Positions 1 to 11,285 of a stretch of DNA of 55,483 bases are shown here, piece after piece. The notes beneath the pieces were generated by a model. That model ran no database searches. It worked only from the letters and a program-made list of their open reading frames with translations, and was not told where the DNA came from. Made by a program: the position numbers and the translations under genes. The DNA comes from Phoronis australis. Lineage: Eukaryota > Phoronida > Phoronidae. The stretch spans positions 1-55,483 of the forward strand of contig NMRA01000852.1 of the NCBI GenBank assembly GCA_002633005.1. Reading direction: 5' to 3'. Numbering within the stretch: the first letter of the stretch is position 1; each line of letters starts with the position of its first letter.

Positions 1-235
1 CAACGCACACAGTACATTTGCACCAAGATGTGTCACCACGTCTGTCCTCAGTAGCCGCCTCGTTTCTCTCAACAGCAGCCTGTGCCTGTGCGTACTCTGC
101 CTCGTTATACTCGGGCTCAAGCATGTACCCACCCACTGAATGTCCGTGAAAAAATTCCTCGTCACCACTGCTGTGAACAAGGTCTCCGTCACTCACACTA
201 ATGTCACTGTGATACGGGTCACCGACTCCAGCCAT
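1..235 (-). CDS. P2X7 intracellular-domain-like protein, N-terminal part, runs off window edge
   Basis: Reading the minus strand from an ATG at 235 gives 78 uninterrupted codons to the window edge, so the 3' part is missing. The N-terminal half is acidic and low in complexity (Ser/Asp/Glu-rich), then comes GGYMLEPEYNEAEYAQAQAA and, at the very end, WCKCTVC. A W-C-x-C-x2-C start after an acidic leader is typical of the cysteine-rich domain found at the C terminus of P2X7 receptors and, without any channel, in many multi-copy invertebrate ORFs. The leader resembles the exon at 16898-17033 (GY..E.EY..E). Role unknown; the family is probably zinc-binding and is often spread with mobile elements. 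The call rests on the motif only. Confidence 0.55.
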   Translation of the reverse strand, partial: MAGVGDPYHSDISVSDGDLVHSSGDEEFFHGHSVGGYMLEPEYNEAEYAQAQAAVERNEAATEDRRGDTSWCKCTVCV

Positions 236-975
236 TTTCAGCTGACAACACACTAAACAATCCCTAAATCCAACGTACTTGAGTTCTCTACTAACCAATC
301 TTGCCGCAGAACACTCGCCGATGGAGGTGGTGGCGACAATTGTTGAAAAACAGCACAAGACAAAAGTAGAATATAACATATTCGCACGGTAAAGTCAACG
401 CAAAACCAGGTGGCGGGAACGCTTGCCTCCTAAAACGTCACTTCCGGAGTAGCGGACGAGTAATTAATAAAATTACGAAAAGCTGTAATTAAGTGGAAAA
501 TATGTCTAGGATAACCAACCCACCTTATTTTAGCTCAAAATGACATGGAAAAAGGTTGCCTTCGCCTTTAACGGTTGATTCTTTGAAGTTACGGACACAC
601 AATTCTTTTACGTGATTAGTTATTCAGATGGATTGCTCAATATGAAAGTGTCACTAATGGATTTGAATTAACGTTGCTACACCCTACATCTAGTTCCACA
701 ATTGACCTATCGCCAGGATTTTTATTGACGGGTTAACTGACNACCAATCGCAACGCAGCCTTCTTGATACACCTTCGTTTCCGAGCCTCGATTTTACAAA
801 ACAGACAACACATTGTCGGGTAAAACCTATTGTCTGTCAACTTTTTGCAAGGGGGCGGAGCTTAAGATCAGTCAATTCCGTTATTGTAAAAATGCAGCGT
901 TGCCTCCTAGTTAGGACCTACAGGTACACTCGGGCGTACCACATTTAATGAAAGGGACCCTGTTTGGTTTTTCAG
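236..975. other. non-coding stretch with one single-N assembly join
   Basis: I see no convincing exon. The left part is the 5' flank of the minus-strand gene ending at 235. The right part should be the last intron of receptor gene 1 and ends in a pyrimidine-rich acceptor (GTTTTTCAG) at 975. One N at 742 marks an assembly join. Unlike those at 5539 and 34018, it has no duplicated sequence on its two sides. Confidence 0.5.
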
Positions 976-1299
976 GAAAACGGCAAATGTGCCCAACTAA
1001 ATGGAATCCGAAAAGAATCTGAAACACAGGTAGAAGACATCACTAACTGGAATCAGAGCTGGAATGAGAAGAAATCCGGTGACTCTGTTGTGTGCGGCAA
1101 TTCTCCTTTGTGCGTCATTGGCGACCGATTGAAAAGCATCGAAGGCGCAATGTTGGCACGCCATCGAGCGGAGGACGAGCAAAGCGCTTTGGAAGACGAT
1201 TGGCGTAAAGTAGGCATGGTGCTAGATCGACTGTTTTTGATTATGTACTTGATAATCTGCGTGGTCGCAGCTTTGGCGCTTTTGTTAAAACGACCTTGA
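976..1299 (+). CDS. nicotinic-like Cys-loop receptor subunit, orphan last exon with M4 (gene 1)
   Basis: A splice acceptor ending at 975 opens a phase-0 frame of 107 codons to TGA at 1297-1299. The first part is the end of the M3-M4 cytoplasmic loop. It contains an amphipathic stretch before M4 (LKSIEGAMLARHRAEDEQSA) and then the fourth transmembrane helix (LFLIMYLIICVVAALALLL) with a short KRP tail. It matches the last exon of gene 3 (49574-49885) almost position for position from LKxIE to the C terminus. No other receptor exon precedes it in the window, so the rest of the gene lies upstream or has been displaced by assembly. Its phase also fits exon 9 of gene 2 at 32121-32314. Confidence 0.85.
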   Translation, partial: ENGKCAQLNGIRKESETQVEDITNWNQSWNEKKSGDSVVCGNSPLCVIGDRLKSIEGAMLARHRAEDEQSALEDDWRKVGMVLDRLFLIMYLIICVVAALALLLKRP

Positions 1300-1365
1300 G
1301 CGCATGATCGTGCACGCATTCACATGCGCGTACCCAGCCTTTGAATATGGAGGGCTCGAACTTCT

Positions 1366-1700
1366 AGCGATGTGGACCTTTTGCTGACAAAAAAACGGCA
1401 GGGCTAAAAATGGAGTTTAGTAGATTTCTGTCTCGTTTTCTCGGACTTTTTGTTTTTCTGAGACGGACCTTTTTGTCCACTTCGTCAAATGGGGGCTCGT
1501 TCGAGACCCCCGAGCCCCCTGGGTGAGCGCATGATTCATGGGTCCTATTTCCAAAACACAGGTTTAATGGCGATGTTACATGTGTGCACCCACGGGAGGG
1601 GCATGTCGGGGTTACTTTCTTCTTTTTTTTGTCTTCGTTGATTTCTTTATAAGTAAAAGGTACGCATACCGAAAAATTTGAGCCCCCTTGTATTTTAGGC
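1366..1700 (+). repeat. dispersed repeat family R3, copy 1
   Basis: This block recurs at 28020-28260, 36318-36556 (both inverted) and 45345-45575, and in part at 52950-53070. Shared landmarks are a run reading 'cggactttttgtttctctga', then 'cggacctttttg', then 'ccaaatggggg' with GAGCCCCC/GGGGGCTCG, and a right end near 'cgaaaaatttgagccc'. Apparent ORFs in it on either strand are broken in other copies, so I treat it as a non-coding mobile element. It sits just after gene 1's stop and would be in its 3' UTR. Confidence 0.6.
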
Positions 1701-1771
1701 TGGGTGTGCTCAGGTGTCAATTAGTGACATTGACACGCGTCAAGCGCAATCGCTGATTTTCACTTGCATGG

Positions 1772-1777
1772 AATAAA
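1772..1777 (+). promoter_or_regulatory. candidate polyadenylation signal of receptor gene 1
   Basis: AATAAA lies 472 bases after the stop codon of gene 1 and beyond the R3 repeat. It is the first consensus hexamer on the plus strand that I noticed after the stop. The call depends on position and consensus only. Confidence 0.3.
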
Positions 1778-3327
1778 CGTGGCATTTGTGGCTATGATCA
1801 CCAACTAGGGTTCACTCTGGAACTTTACCTCTGATGAAAGAGGTTGAGCCTGGAACCTGCTGACATTTTGATATGCTTTGTCTACTCAACGGTCTGTGGA
1901 AGTTTAAAGTCGTGATTGAGCGGACTTATGTTTTGATAGATATATTTCGTTATCCACAGACATTAATCACTAAAACATGAAATATATCTTGGCGCCATAT
2001 TTCGTCACCATGATGTACAAGGAAGTTGAATGAAATGAAATTTGTCACTGTGACGTTGGCAAATGCAAGTCAACATTCCAATTCGTTTATTACACCAGGC
2101 AATTTAAGACCTTGGTGTGCTCAGAGTTATGGTTAAAACTTTTTGTTTTTACCAAATTCACGTTTGTTACTGTTCAAGATGACAGACTTGCCTTTTTTCT
2201 ACGTTATCAATAGAATCGTGGCCTGTTTGCAGTACGTCTTACTTGTACAACGGTGTGGTTTTCACTATGAACTACATATTCTTCAACTGAACTTTGTCAG
2301 TCTCTGCGTCCAAAACTTAAGATAAATATCTTGCTATAATTACATGTACAAGTATTTGGCAGTTGAGTCGAAACGTATTAGTGTCAAAACAACGTTTTTG
2401 TTGAATCTTTGTTGGAGTTTGATGTGACGTCACGTTACTGCACCTAACAGCTAATTGTTTATTCATGGAATGTACATGTACTTGTGCACTAGTTAAAATG
2501 TTGAGTAGAGTTTTTAGTCGTAACTCAAGCACAAATATTCTGCATTTTCAGGTAGTTTGATTTTTTTACAATTTTGACACTAATCTACTAAAACGTAATT
2601 TGATGACAGTACATTCATTTTAGTTGAGTTGAAATGTGTCCTCCCCGGTGCATCCCCTGGACTTCAAATTCTAAGCTGCAAAGAAAAATATGTATCAAAA
2701 CCGAACAAATTTAACCAGCCGAAAAAGTGCCTCACGTGCGATTTATGCAAATTAGGGCAGCCATTTCCGATTTTTCGTTATTTGACGATATCTCACATTG
2801 TTGTACATGTAATTGAATAAATCAAGTGTCAAAACTGGTATTTTGAGGGTTAAGCATTACGATGAAATTACGTTCTTTATAATCTATTGCATGTGAGTTG
2901 TATGACATGGTTACTTACAATCAAAACTACACTGAAAGTGTACATAAGCCAAAATAAAAACACTAAATGTGCAACTTTCTGTGTTTACATTATCAGCTCC
3001 TTAATAAACCGAATTTCAACAAATATTTTAAATATCTCAATGAAAAAACGCGGGAAATGATTGCAGAACTATGGGCAATCATTAGGCGTTCATATCGCTG
3101 AATACACTGCACATGTTCCATCACTCCATGTCACTTTTATTGCTTTCCATGAAACTTCCCTGCAAGTCGTTATTTACTTCTTTCCGTCTACTTTACGAAC
3201 GTCGGTGAGCAAGAGAATAGTCAGTGAGTTTGGTAAGACAAGACAACACGATCGCACAGGTTGTAACGCTCTTTCATCAGTCCGCATCCACCCTTGTCCT
3301 TCGTCATACATGTAAGGATTTGGCTGT
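1778..3327. other. no gene recognised
   Basis: AT-rich non-coding sequence with several TACATGTA palindromes (for example 2341, 2473, 2804, 3307). The short open frames here have no recognisable motif, no splice context and no copy elsewhere in the window. Confidence 0.5.
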
Positions 3328-3669
3328 TCAGTTATGGATACACACTGTATCACACAATACTCGCTGGATGTATGGTTTTTGTGCAGATAGGCACGGGAGA
3401 AGTCGAGCAAGGTCAATCTTGGATTTGTATATGAGAATTTTATCTTCACCAACCATTTTGCGCAACATCTTAGCACTAGTAGCATCTAAACGTATCGATG
3501 ACTCACTACTCGGATCGGACATGGGACAGGTGAACTTTTCCAACTCTTTTAAAACTTCGAACTTACATCTAAATCAAAGCCAAGTTGCCTGAATGCACGG
3601 TAAATTTTTGGACTCTTTTCCAGCTTTTTAAGGAGGTCAACCTTCCCTTTACCTTTAAATACACTGGTG
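3328..3669 (-). pseudogene. fragment of a multi-copy transposon-associated ORF (GKGK ... LxPC type)
   Basis: On the minus strand, one frame reads TSVFKGKGKVDLLKKLEKSP...YRAFRQLG and then shifts into a second frame reading LKELEKFTCPMS, SAKMLRKMVGEDKIL, KSKIDLARLLPC and PYIQRV. The order 'TTSxFxGKGK - long linker - LExFTCxMY - K(x)LARLPPC - HIxRxNY' is one I recognise from large families of repeated invertebrate ORFs that end genomic transposon-like proteins; the exact element is unknown to me. A frameshift at the LDV/FEV junction and the loss of the usual TGCD residues before TSVF show that it is a relic. Only this C-terminal piece remains. Confidence 0.45.
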
Positions 3670-3865
3670 CAGTTTTCTCAAGCGTTAAGTCTTAAAACTC
3701 AAGTAGAGGGTGTAAGTACTTTGTATCATGGCTTAGAATTTTGCGGACAGTTGTAAATACTAGGTGACGTTCACACACAGCAGGCCTTTTAAAATTGACA
3801 AACGAGGTCAGTGAAGCAGTTCTTTGTGAGCCCTACTCTTAGTCACACAACTGTCCCAGTTGACT

Positions 3866-5100
3866 GTGTGAATGGGGCTATTCGGAGAATTCTCCTCGCG
3901 GTGTCGCTGCTGTACTAGTGGTGATTGAATTGCGCATGCGTGGCTGTCTGCATGTAAACAACTGGTAAAAGATGCAATTTTTATCAAAATACGTCGTGAC
4001 GCTAAGCCTTATTACTGCTAATTTCCCTGGTGCAAGTCTTCGACAGGGGGCCACAAATTCCCAAAAGACCTAAGGTTACTGTATTCGTGGACAATTGCGG
4101 TCAACAGGGTCAACTCACTGACAATATGCGTGTGGATGCTGAAGCCCCGTGTGTGCTCTATGACTGCAGTTCCATTCGGAGACTACACAACATTACTTGG
4201 TAAGTTTTTATGACAATTGCGGTCAACAGGGTCAACTAACTGACAAAAAGTGTGTGGATGCTGAAGCCCCGTGCGTGCTCTATGACTATGCAGTTCCATT
4301 CGGAGACTACACAACATTACTTGGTAAGTTTTTAGCAATCAGTTTCTATCAACATCGTTCGGTGATGTTATCCCCACCAGTTACCCCACTGAATAACAGT
4401 TTTGTTGAGTGGAACTAAGTGTTTCTTTTTGGAAACTCACCCGATGCCGGGTAGGCTAGCAGCACATATTCATATTGTCGTGGGTGGGAGTGCTCCCAAA
4501 AATAAGAGGTGTATGGTACGTGATGCACAGAAGTCAAGAGTGACTTCTTCACAACAGTTTCTGTTCAAAACTATGCTGTTTCCAATAAAATTCTCTAGAT
4601 GAGTGAGTTTCCTTATTTTATCGTGGACCCCACCCCCAGGACCACCAGCTCAGTTATCGAACTAACATGAATAAGCCTTAATTCAGTAAATGTGGTAACA
4701 TTGCATTGGAAAAAAATTGAAACCTAGAATGAATTTTACTTGTTGAGATCAGAAGCACATTTTTTAAGTGTCATGAAAAATGCACATTGTTAAATTACTT
4801 GTAGCCTGTTTCACATATTTTAATTCAGATATTAAATAAGAGTTGGGTACAAAGGTTAATAGTTTCAACACATGAACATGAAGATGAAATGTCAAGTATG
4901 TTCTGCCTTACAAAAGCAGTTTTGTCTTGTCTTTTCTTTTACAAATTGCTAATATTTCTATTCTGTTACAGGCAAGAAAAAACAACTGAAACCAACCGCC
5001 TGACCATCTATTTCACCGTTGGACAAAGTGAAAAGCAATCCTTCAGCAATAACCTGAGAGAATTGAACGTAATTCAGAAATTCAGCACCTGATATGCCTG
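3866..5100 (+). pseudogene. ML/NPC2-like secreted lipid-binding gene, broken copy 1
   Basis: This is a two-exon relic. ATG at 3972 starts a hydrophobic leader, and a second frame continues it with VFVDNCGQQGQL, DKKCVDAEAPCVLYDYAVPFG and a GTAAGT donor. A second exon at 4972 follows TTCTGTTACAG and reads LTIYFTVGQSEKQSF before a stop at 5090-5092. The order 'DCG..G.l...C...PC.Ly ... ltIyFT' resembles the start of ML-domain (NPC2/MD-2-like) proteins, which bind sterols or lipids outside the cell. The leader and core are in different frames, the exon-intron phases do not join into one frame, and the second half of the domain is absent. The core exon is tandemly duplicated (4091-4333). Similar to 29350-30903. 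Confidence 0.4.
4091..4333 (+). repeat. 122-base tandem duplication of the ML-like exon and its splice donor
   Basis: The unit starting GACAATTGCGGTCAACAGGG occurs at 4090 and again at 4212, and each copy runs through the exon end into GTAAGTTTTTA. The first unit has lost two bases (GACTGCAG where the second has GACTATGCAG), which breaks its frame. The second unit keeps DNCGQQGQLTDKKC in frame. The related copy at 29560-29690 has one unit only, so the duplication followed the divergence of the two copies. Confidence 0.85.
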
Positions 5101-6078
5101 ATTATGGACGCCCTCGCAATGTTGTTTCTTTCCGTACTTTTTCAGTTTGCCATTTGTTTTTAAATACACTGATAATTGTTTATTCTTGAATATTGTGCAT
5201 AGAAGATTCTTATCCAGCTAGCTACAATTGAAAACATATAATAAGACAATCGATGCAGTCACTGAATGTCATTTCCCCATAATCTGTACCAAATTGAAAA
5301 GTTTTTACCAATAGTATAAAGCCTTTCTTCTGAAAGGAAAATTTAATGTCACTCAGCTTTTGTCTTTCATTTCACTGGGTTCTAGTTCCAATGGCCTATA
5401 GAAGCGCTTGTAAAAAGGTGCAGTTTCAGCACGTGGCTTTCTTTCATGTAACCTCATTCAGTCTCAATAACATCCACAATTAGACCCTTGAAGGTAAACA
5501 CAGCAGCATATCACTTGAATCGTTTTGAGCCCAAAATCNCTGACCATCTATTTCACCATTGGACAAAGTGAAAAGCAATCCTTCAGCAATAACCTGAGAG
5601 AATTGAACGTAATTCTGAAATTCAGCACCTGATATGCCTGATTATGGACTCCCTCACAATGTTGTTTCTTTCCGTGCTTTTTCAGTTTGCCATTTGTTTT
5701 TATATACACTGATAATTGTTTATTCTTGAATCTTGTGCATAGCAGATTCTTATCCAGCTAGCTACAATTGAAAACATACAATAAGACAATCAATGCAGTC
5801 ACTGAATGTCATTTCCCCATAATCTGTACCAAATTGATAAGTTTTTACCAATAGTATAAAGCCTTTCTTCTGAAAGGAAAATTTAATGTCACTCAGCTTT
5901 TGTCTTTCATTTCACTGGGTTCTAGTTTCAATGGCCTATAGAAGCGCTTGTAAAAAGGTGCAGTTTCAACACGTGGCTTTCTTTCATGTCACCTCATTCA
6001 GCCTCAATAACATCCACAATTAGACCCTTGAAGGTAAACACAGCAGCATATCACTTGAATCGTTTTGAGCCCAAAATC
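5000..6078. repeat. 539-base direct duplication separated by a single N
   Basis: 5000-5538 and 5540-6078 are equal in length and nearly identical from CTGACCATCTATTTCACC to TTTGAGCCCAAAATC, with one N at 5539 between them. Differences are scattered single bases. This is the signature of two overlapping contig ends (probably two haplotypes) placed end to end and not merged. The second half repeats the ML-like exon 2 and its 3' flank. Confidence 0.85.
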
Positions 6079-6140
6079 AGACTCTGAACTAGACCAGAGT
6101 GTGACTAGGTCTATTTTAGTTTCAGTCCCTGATGTTTCTT

Positions 6141-6508
6141 CCAGGAAAGGAAATAAGCTATTGTCCACACATGACTCATTGCCTATGAAAGGGCATCCTC
6201 ACCAACAAGGCTTATTTGTGTAGCAGTCAGATATAGTTCGTCTGGTTACACAGACACTCCACTGGCACAATGTTTTTTGGTAACTTAGTACTGCGATTCA
6301 CATTTCTCCAGGGCCACTGACTACTTCCAGGAAAGGAAATAATCTATTGTCCACACATGACTCATTGCCTATGAAAGGGCATCCTCACCAACAAGGCTTG
6401 TTTGTGTAGCAGTCAGATATAGTTCATCTGGATACACAGACACTCCACTGGCAAATTGTCTTATGGTAACTTAGTACTGCGATTCACATTTCTCCAGGGC
6501 CACTGACT
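6141..6508. repeat. two-copy tandem repeat, period 186
   Basis: The unit beginning CCAGGAAAGGAAATAA and ending GGGCCACTGACT occurs at 6141 and at 6327, with a few substitutions (ttcgtctgg/ttcatctgg; ttttttgg/tcttatgg). No coding function is visible. Confidence 0.85.
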
Positions 6509-8221
6509 TGCATATTGTGCCATGCAGCACTGATGGTGTGTGGAAGTGCTGTGGGAAGAGAACGGAGTAACAAAGCTTGTCTATGATAATGCTTGAAGTG
6601 GCCTTAAAATGTCACTGAACCTGGAACAAATATTGGAATATGAATAATTAAGTACTCCAGATTGGATCAAAAATGATATCACTGTTTTTCAAAAATATAT
6701 GGTGATTGGTCTACAGTTTCACATAAAAGTAAATAATTACTATTTTCAGAAACCAAGGGTGTATATAATGAGTATTGCATAAAAACTGTGTCTTTATTTT
6801 TTATCCCTAGCCATAACAATTCTTTAAATGCATCACTTGTCTGTAAAATATGCAAGTTTTTTGAGACAACTTCAAACCTTTGTTACTCATTTTCAAGCCT
6901 TTTTAATTTTGATACTTTCAGCAATTTTAAACTCAGATTACAGGTTTATGGGTCTGTCAAGCATACTTCTAGCCTAAGGTTGAGGGAACCGTTTTTCTTC
7001 TAATAGAATATATGAAGACTTGGGTCATTCAAAAATGATGGATAATCTTTCTTTCTGTTGTTTAAGAGTAATTACAAATCGTAAGGCACCATCAAAAATG
7101 CAATTTTCACATTTGAATTTATAACGACTTGCAACATTTCAAGGCATGATTTAAGACTATTCAGTCACTGTGAATTGGGAAAATGTAATATATTTTCGTG
7201 GTTTTACAATTGATACAAGTAGCAAAACAGTTTCATGAAATCAACTTAAAGGGACTTCGTGAAGGTTAAGAATCACCTCACCATGCTCTTTTCCCCAAAC
7301 ATGTATTACCTGTTATTTCCACACATTCAGTTGTACCAAATATTACAACCATTAAGAATTACCTCACCATGCTCTTTTCCCCAAACATGTATTACCTCTT
7401 ATTTCCACACATTCAGTTGTACCAAATGTTACAACCCCCCATGCCAATCCCCCCTCGGGACCTGAATAAGTAATTTAACAAAATGACTTTAAAAATAGCT
7501 GTTCTTTTTCAAAGGCTTTGTTCGTTGTCTCCAATATTGAAAGTAGGCTTTGACAACAGATCTGCACTGGATGGGATAATCTTGTTGCTAAAAACCAATT
7601 TTTGTCCATTCAGGGACGGTGCAGAAGCGATGCATATCTCCTCTGCACGGTACAAGACTTCAAACCTAAAAACCAAAGGTTACGTGAAAACTGACGTGAC
7701 AGATTTCCATTTCAACGTGAATAGATTTCCAGAAGACAAAATGATAGGGAGTAAACAAATAATCTAATGCAATGGATATTTATCACTCACGTACCCTTTG
7801 CCATTGGGATTGGATTGTAATCTTCATTAACCTGTATCGAGTTGACAGCATAAACATTCAGCATTGATTGATGGAACTGTCACTGATAAACTTTTAGAAA
7901 TCATTCCAAACAATAATAATGCTTTGATGTACGAAAAGATCCCGATTGCTACGTCAAGTATCGTATCACATATCACAACATACAAAGATTAACCAGACTC
8001 TGGCTGGCGACTGACTGCCGCGAAGTCGACATCGGCGAGTGCCTCAGTTAACAGGCATCGGTAGAATAATCATGGAATAATCGTTAAAATAATCACAAAC
8101 CTTACCTTTGTATGAGGTCGTGCTTACTTCCTCTCTTAGAAGCACCCTTTTTACGCAATCTCAGATTCAGTTGGCACGGCTGCAAGCCATTTCACCATGT
8201 ATTTAAAGGGCTTGCGAAATC
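6509..8221. other. no gene recognised; contains a two-copy tandem repeat at 7267-7438
   Basis: Within this stretch, the unit TAAGAATYACCTCACCATGC is followed by CCCCAAACATGTATTACCT and recurs with period 86 at 7267 and 7353. The rest is AT-rich, with short open frames lacking motifs or splice context. Confidence 0.55.
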
Positions 8222-8300
8222 GAGGCTGTTAATCTATCACCACTAGTACACGCACGCCCTCTGGTTATTGTAGATTTTCCGAATAGCCCCATTGACGCAG
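8222..8300 (-). repeat. short solo copy of the leader end of the ML-like repeat
   Basis: On the minus strand this reads CAATGGGGCTATTCGGAAAAT ... GTACTAGTGGTGAT. The same two blocks with similar spacing start the ML-like copies at 3868 and 29350. The middle is different, so this is either a short mobile element that also flanks the ML-like copies or a deleted relic of one. Confidence 0.4.
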
Positions 8301-9845
8301 CTTACGGTCCCGGTTAAGAAGATACCTTTTCATTACCCCACGTGGATTATGAATAGCCGATCCCAAAATGTGTTTACCTGAGTCGTGGTAGACGTATTAT
8401 AGCGAGAAAAGGCTACATGTGGATGTTACAGGCTACTTTTTTGCCACACTCTTCTGCAATCTCTCCTAGCTTTCGCTACGCCTCACGTAGCAGTAAACAT
8501 TATTGACACAGCGTCTGCTCATTGACAAGAATATGCGCTTGACCTTTTAGCGCCTAGGTATACGGGTCTCGCACAATGAGATTTAAGGTTTTAAAGCCAG
8601 TTAGGTTTCTTCTGTTGAAGTTTGTCAGGAAAAAGTCACCAAGAAGGTAATGGCTGGCAAAACGTTGTTAGTTATTCTCAAGTAAGCTTCACACAGATTC
8701 ATAGTTTATATCTATATTATGTTTACCTTTAATTAAAAATGGATTGAGCAATAAAAGTGTTTTATTTTCCACAAACTGCTGTTTCAAGCGTTTTCTCGGA
8801 CCGCCTAATAAAGTCTATATTCTCTTCATTACCCCTCTGCAGTTAGGGGAATGTTGACGGGCAAGCACCGAATCCCGAACCACGCTTGTCGTTTGAAATA
8901 AGTCCTACGACCGATTCACTATGTCGCAAGTGCGTTTTCACCAATTTATACCGCATGTAGATTTATCGATTCAGTTAGTGGTTACCGTTCAATTAAAGCA
9001 GAACTGAAGATCTTGAATATAAGTGAGAGCTGATGGCAAACCCACAAGAGGGTCCACGGGAAAGTCTCCGTATTGCCTAATTCGGTAGTACGGGGAGATA
9101 GAGCAACGTTACGTTGGCAATTCCAATGCATATATTTACATACTAATGATATCAGTGCTCATGAATCAAATTAACAAAAACTCATCTCAGGCCGGTCAAC
9201 ATGTAAACATTGCACAAACGACTCGTTATAGAAACATTTGAATACAATAATAACACCTGCATGCATAAACACACACAAACACAAAGCTACGCAAGAATTG
9301 TTTTTCGGAAGTTACGTTTACACACAAGTTATTAGCGCCTAAACTTGCAAAACTGTAGAACAAATACTAAGAAATCAACTTTCACTGCTTTCCGTAGAAT
9401 AACGCAAGATGATTTTAACACCCAAAATGTAATGTTGATAAACTCTAAGCATGTACAGATGTAGCTGCATAGGCTTTCGAAAGCCTTTCTAAGATTGTAG
9501 CTGGGAAGATATCAGAGGTCACGCTGTTACCGGTATCTATCCTGGACCACAGGTTCTCGGTGCTTATAAGGAATAGCCACCTTAATTGCAGCCCAGAATG
9601 TGCACAGATCGATGTCTGCCGGTGTCTGCACACTGGGCGTGGCCCCAGGGGACCTTTACAAGGGGGTCAAAATAAGGTAGATTATATAAGTATACCTGCC
9701 AAAACTGATTTAAAACGAACAATGGTGCTGCACTGAACACCGAATGACCTGTGACAGACAGATTGAACTCTCGGAAGGGGTTGCCAGAAACCCAAAAGGA
9801 CACCACAAAATACACAGCCCAGAGTGTATTTTGTCAGTCGTAGAC
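8301..9845. other. no gene recognised
   Basis: I see no conserved protein motif on either strand. Overlapping minus-strand frames at 9445-9870 have no recognisable content. Compositionally ordinary. Confidence 0.5.
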
Positions 9846-9971
9846 AATAGCGGAGTTGCAACGCCGCCATATTGGAAATGGGTCAGAATGTTGCATTGTG
9901 GTTAAGCTGGTAAACAAGTACGTCGGCAAGCGTGGGGGCGAACCGGCCACAGGGAGGTTATACGTGTTGTG

Positions 9972-10197
9972 TGCCTGGCATGCTATAATACCAGTTAGCG
10001 AAATAAAAAAATTAGTTACTACCTGTTTCCCAAGGATCAAGAACTGCGTTAAACATGGGTCAGAGACATCGGTAGAGCTGGTAGCAAAGGCCGACTTCGT
10101 GAATTCTTTCCGACTTCGTAGCATAAAGTGTGCAGCGCTCATTTTGAGGGCGGCAAGAAAACGTATCTTAGAAACTGCCCAACAATATCTCCCTTCA
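9972..10197 (+). pseudogene. THAP-type zinc finger, pseudogenised
   Basis: One frame reads CLACYNTS, ISYYLFPKDQELR, TWVRDIGRAGSKGRLREF, HKVCSAHFEGGKKTY and PTISPF. This keeps the diagnostic order of a THAP finger: C-x2-C, an FPKD-type loop, the central W, C-x2-H in VCSAHF, and a closing PT.xPF. THAP fingers bind specific DNA and head P-type transposases and several host regulators. Three in-frame stops (after NTS, ELR and PTS) leave no open reading frame. Other frames here contain longer ORFs but lack the motif. Confidence 0.7.
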
Positions 10198-11285
10198 AAG
10201 AAACAGTAACAAATACTCCACGGCGGTTGGTAGTGAAAAAAAAACTTGTTTTCGCTTGACCAGAACCAAGCCAACATGAGCAATTTTGAGGATAATGCCT
10301 CTGCACAATCACCTGTTCTGGGTCGACTCACTTAACGTATGCTCACTATATGCATTACGCGCTAAGATAAAGCGTGCAGATTATTATTATTTACTTTCTA
10401 CAAAATTGTGGTACATTGCTATCAAAATTCGTTGTTAAATTACGATCATTTTTCATAAAATTTTGTTGAAGTTCCAGGGCGAAATCTTGCCGACAAATGC
10501 GTAGCTGCTGGTCTCGCAATCGTCGATAGGGCTTGAATTCTTAAATAAGAATACAGCTTTGACTCAACAAATTACCTGAAATCCTCCTCAAGTTTTCCAA
10601 ATAGCGTCTCTAAGATTTTTAAGTTCTTGTGAAGTCTGGATTAACTGCAGATTAAGTCCAAATCTACGCTAGATTGTAGCACGCAACCCGAGAAAAATCT
10701 CTGTGGGAACACATGTTGTTGTCACGTGACGTTTGTTTTGAAGTTTGTATGCGTGTGTGTGAGAGTAAGCGTGCGTGTGCTTGTCAGAGTTCATTTGCCA
10801 GAGTAATGTAATGATCTAGGTGTGCATTGTATCCAAAAAAATAAGTCAAGCAGAGCGTGTTTTAATATTTACGGCTTAGCACTTGCTGGCCTCATCTGCT
10901 AAAAACGTTCGAGAATTTTTTCGGTAAGACCGACATGTCACTCATTGAGTCGCCGGGTGAGTGGATGCGTGACCGTAGTGTAACAGCTATTTCCCGGAAG
11001 ATTTGGGGTGTAAGGGTGCGAAGTGGGTCATTTTGACCTTAAAAACACCAATTATGATTAGTTAAATAATTTCTCTTAAAAATAATGCAGAAGCTTTTTA
11101 CGGTATTGGAAACTTTCGGAAATTAGTGCCAATATTTATTTGCCGATGCTATGTTACCCGATTAATCTTCGATGACAGTCGGTACATTATGCAGCGCGCG
11201 CTTCTTGGTCGCGTGCTAACACTGGTCGAGTTTTTTTTTTTAGTCTTCGATTCACGGTTTTCACATGCACAAAGAAGTTTGAGGC

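Noticed and set aside
1364-1720. A 118-codon minus-strand open frame after gene 1
   Set aside because: It lies within the R3 repeat and other R3 copies do not keep this frame.
8650-8681. ATG frame MAGKTLLVIL followed by GTAAGC as a possible first exon
   Set aside because: Too short to judge, and no following exon with matching phase was found.
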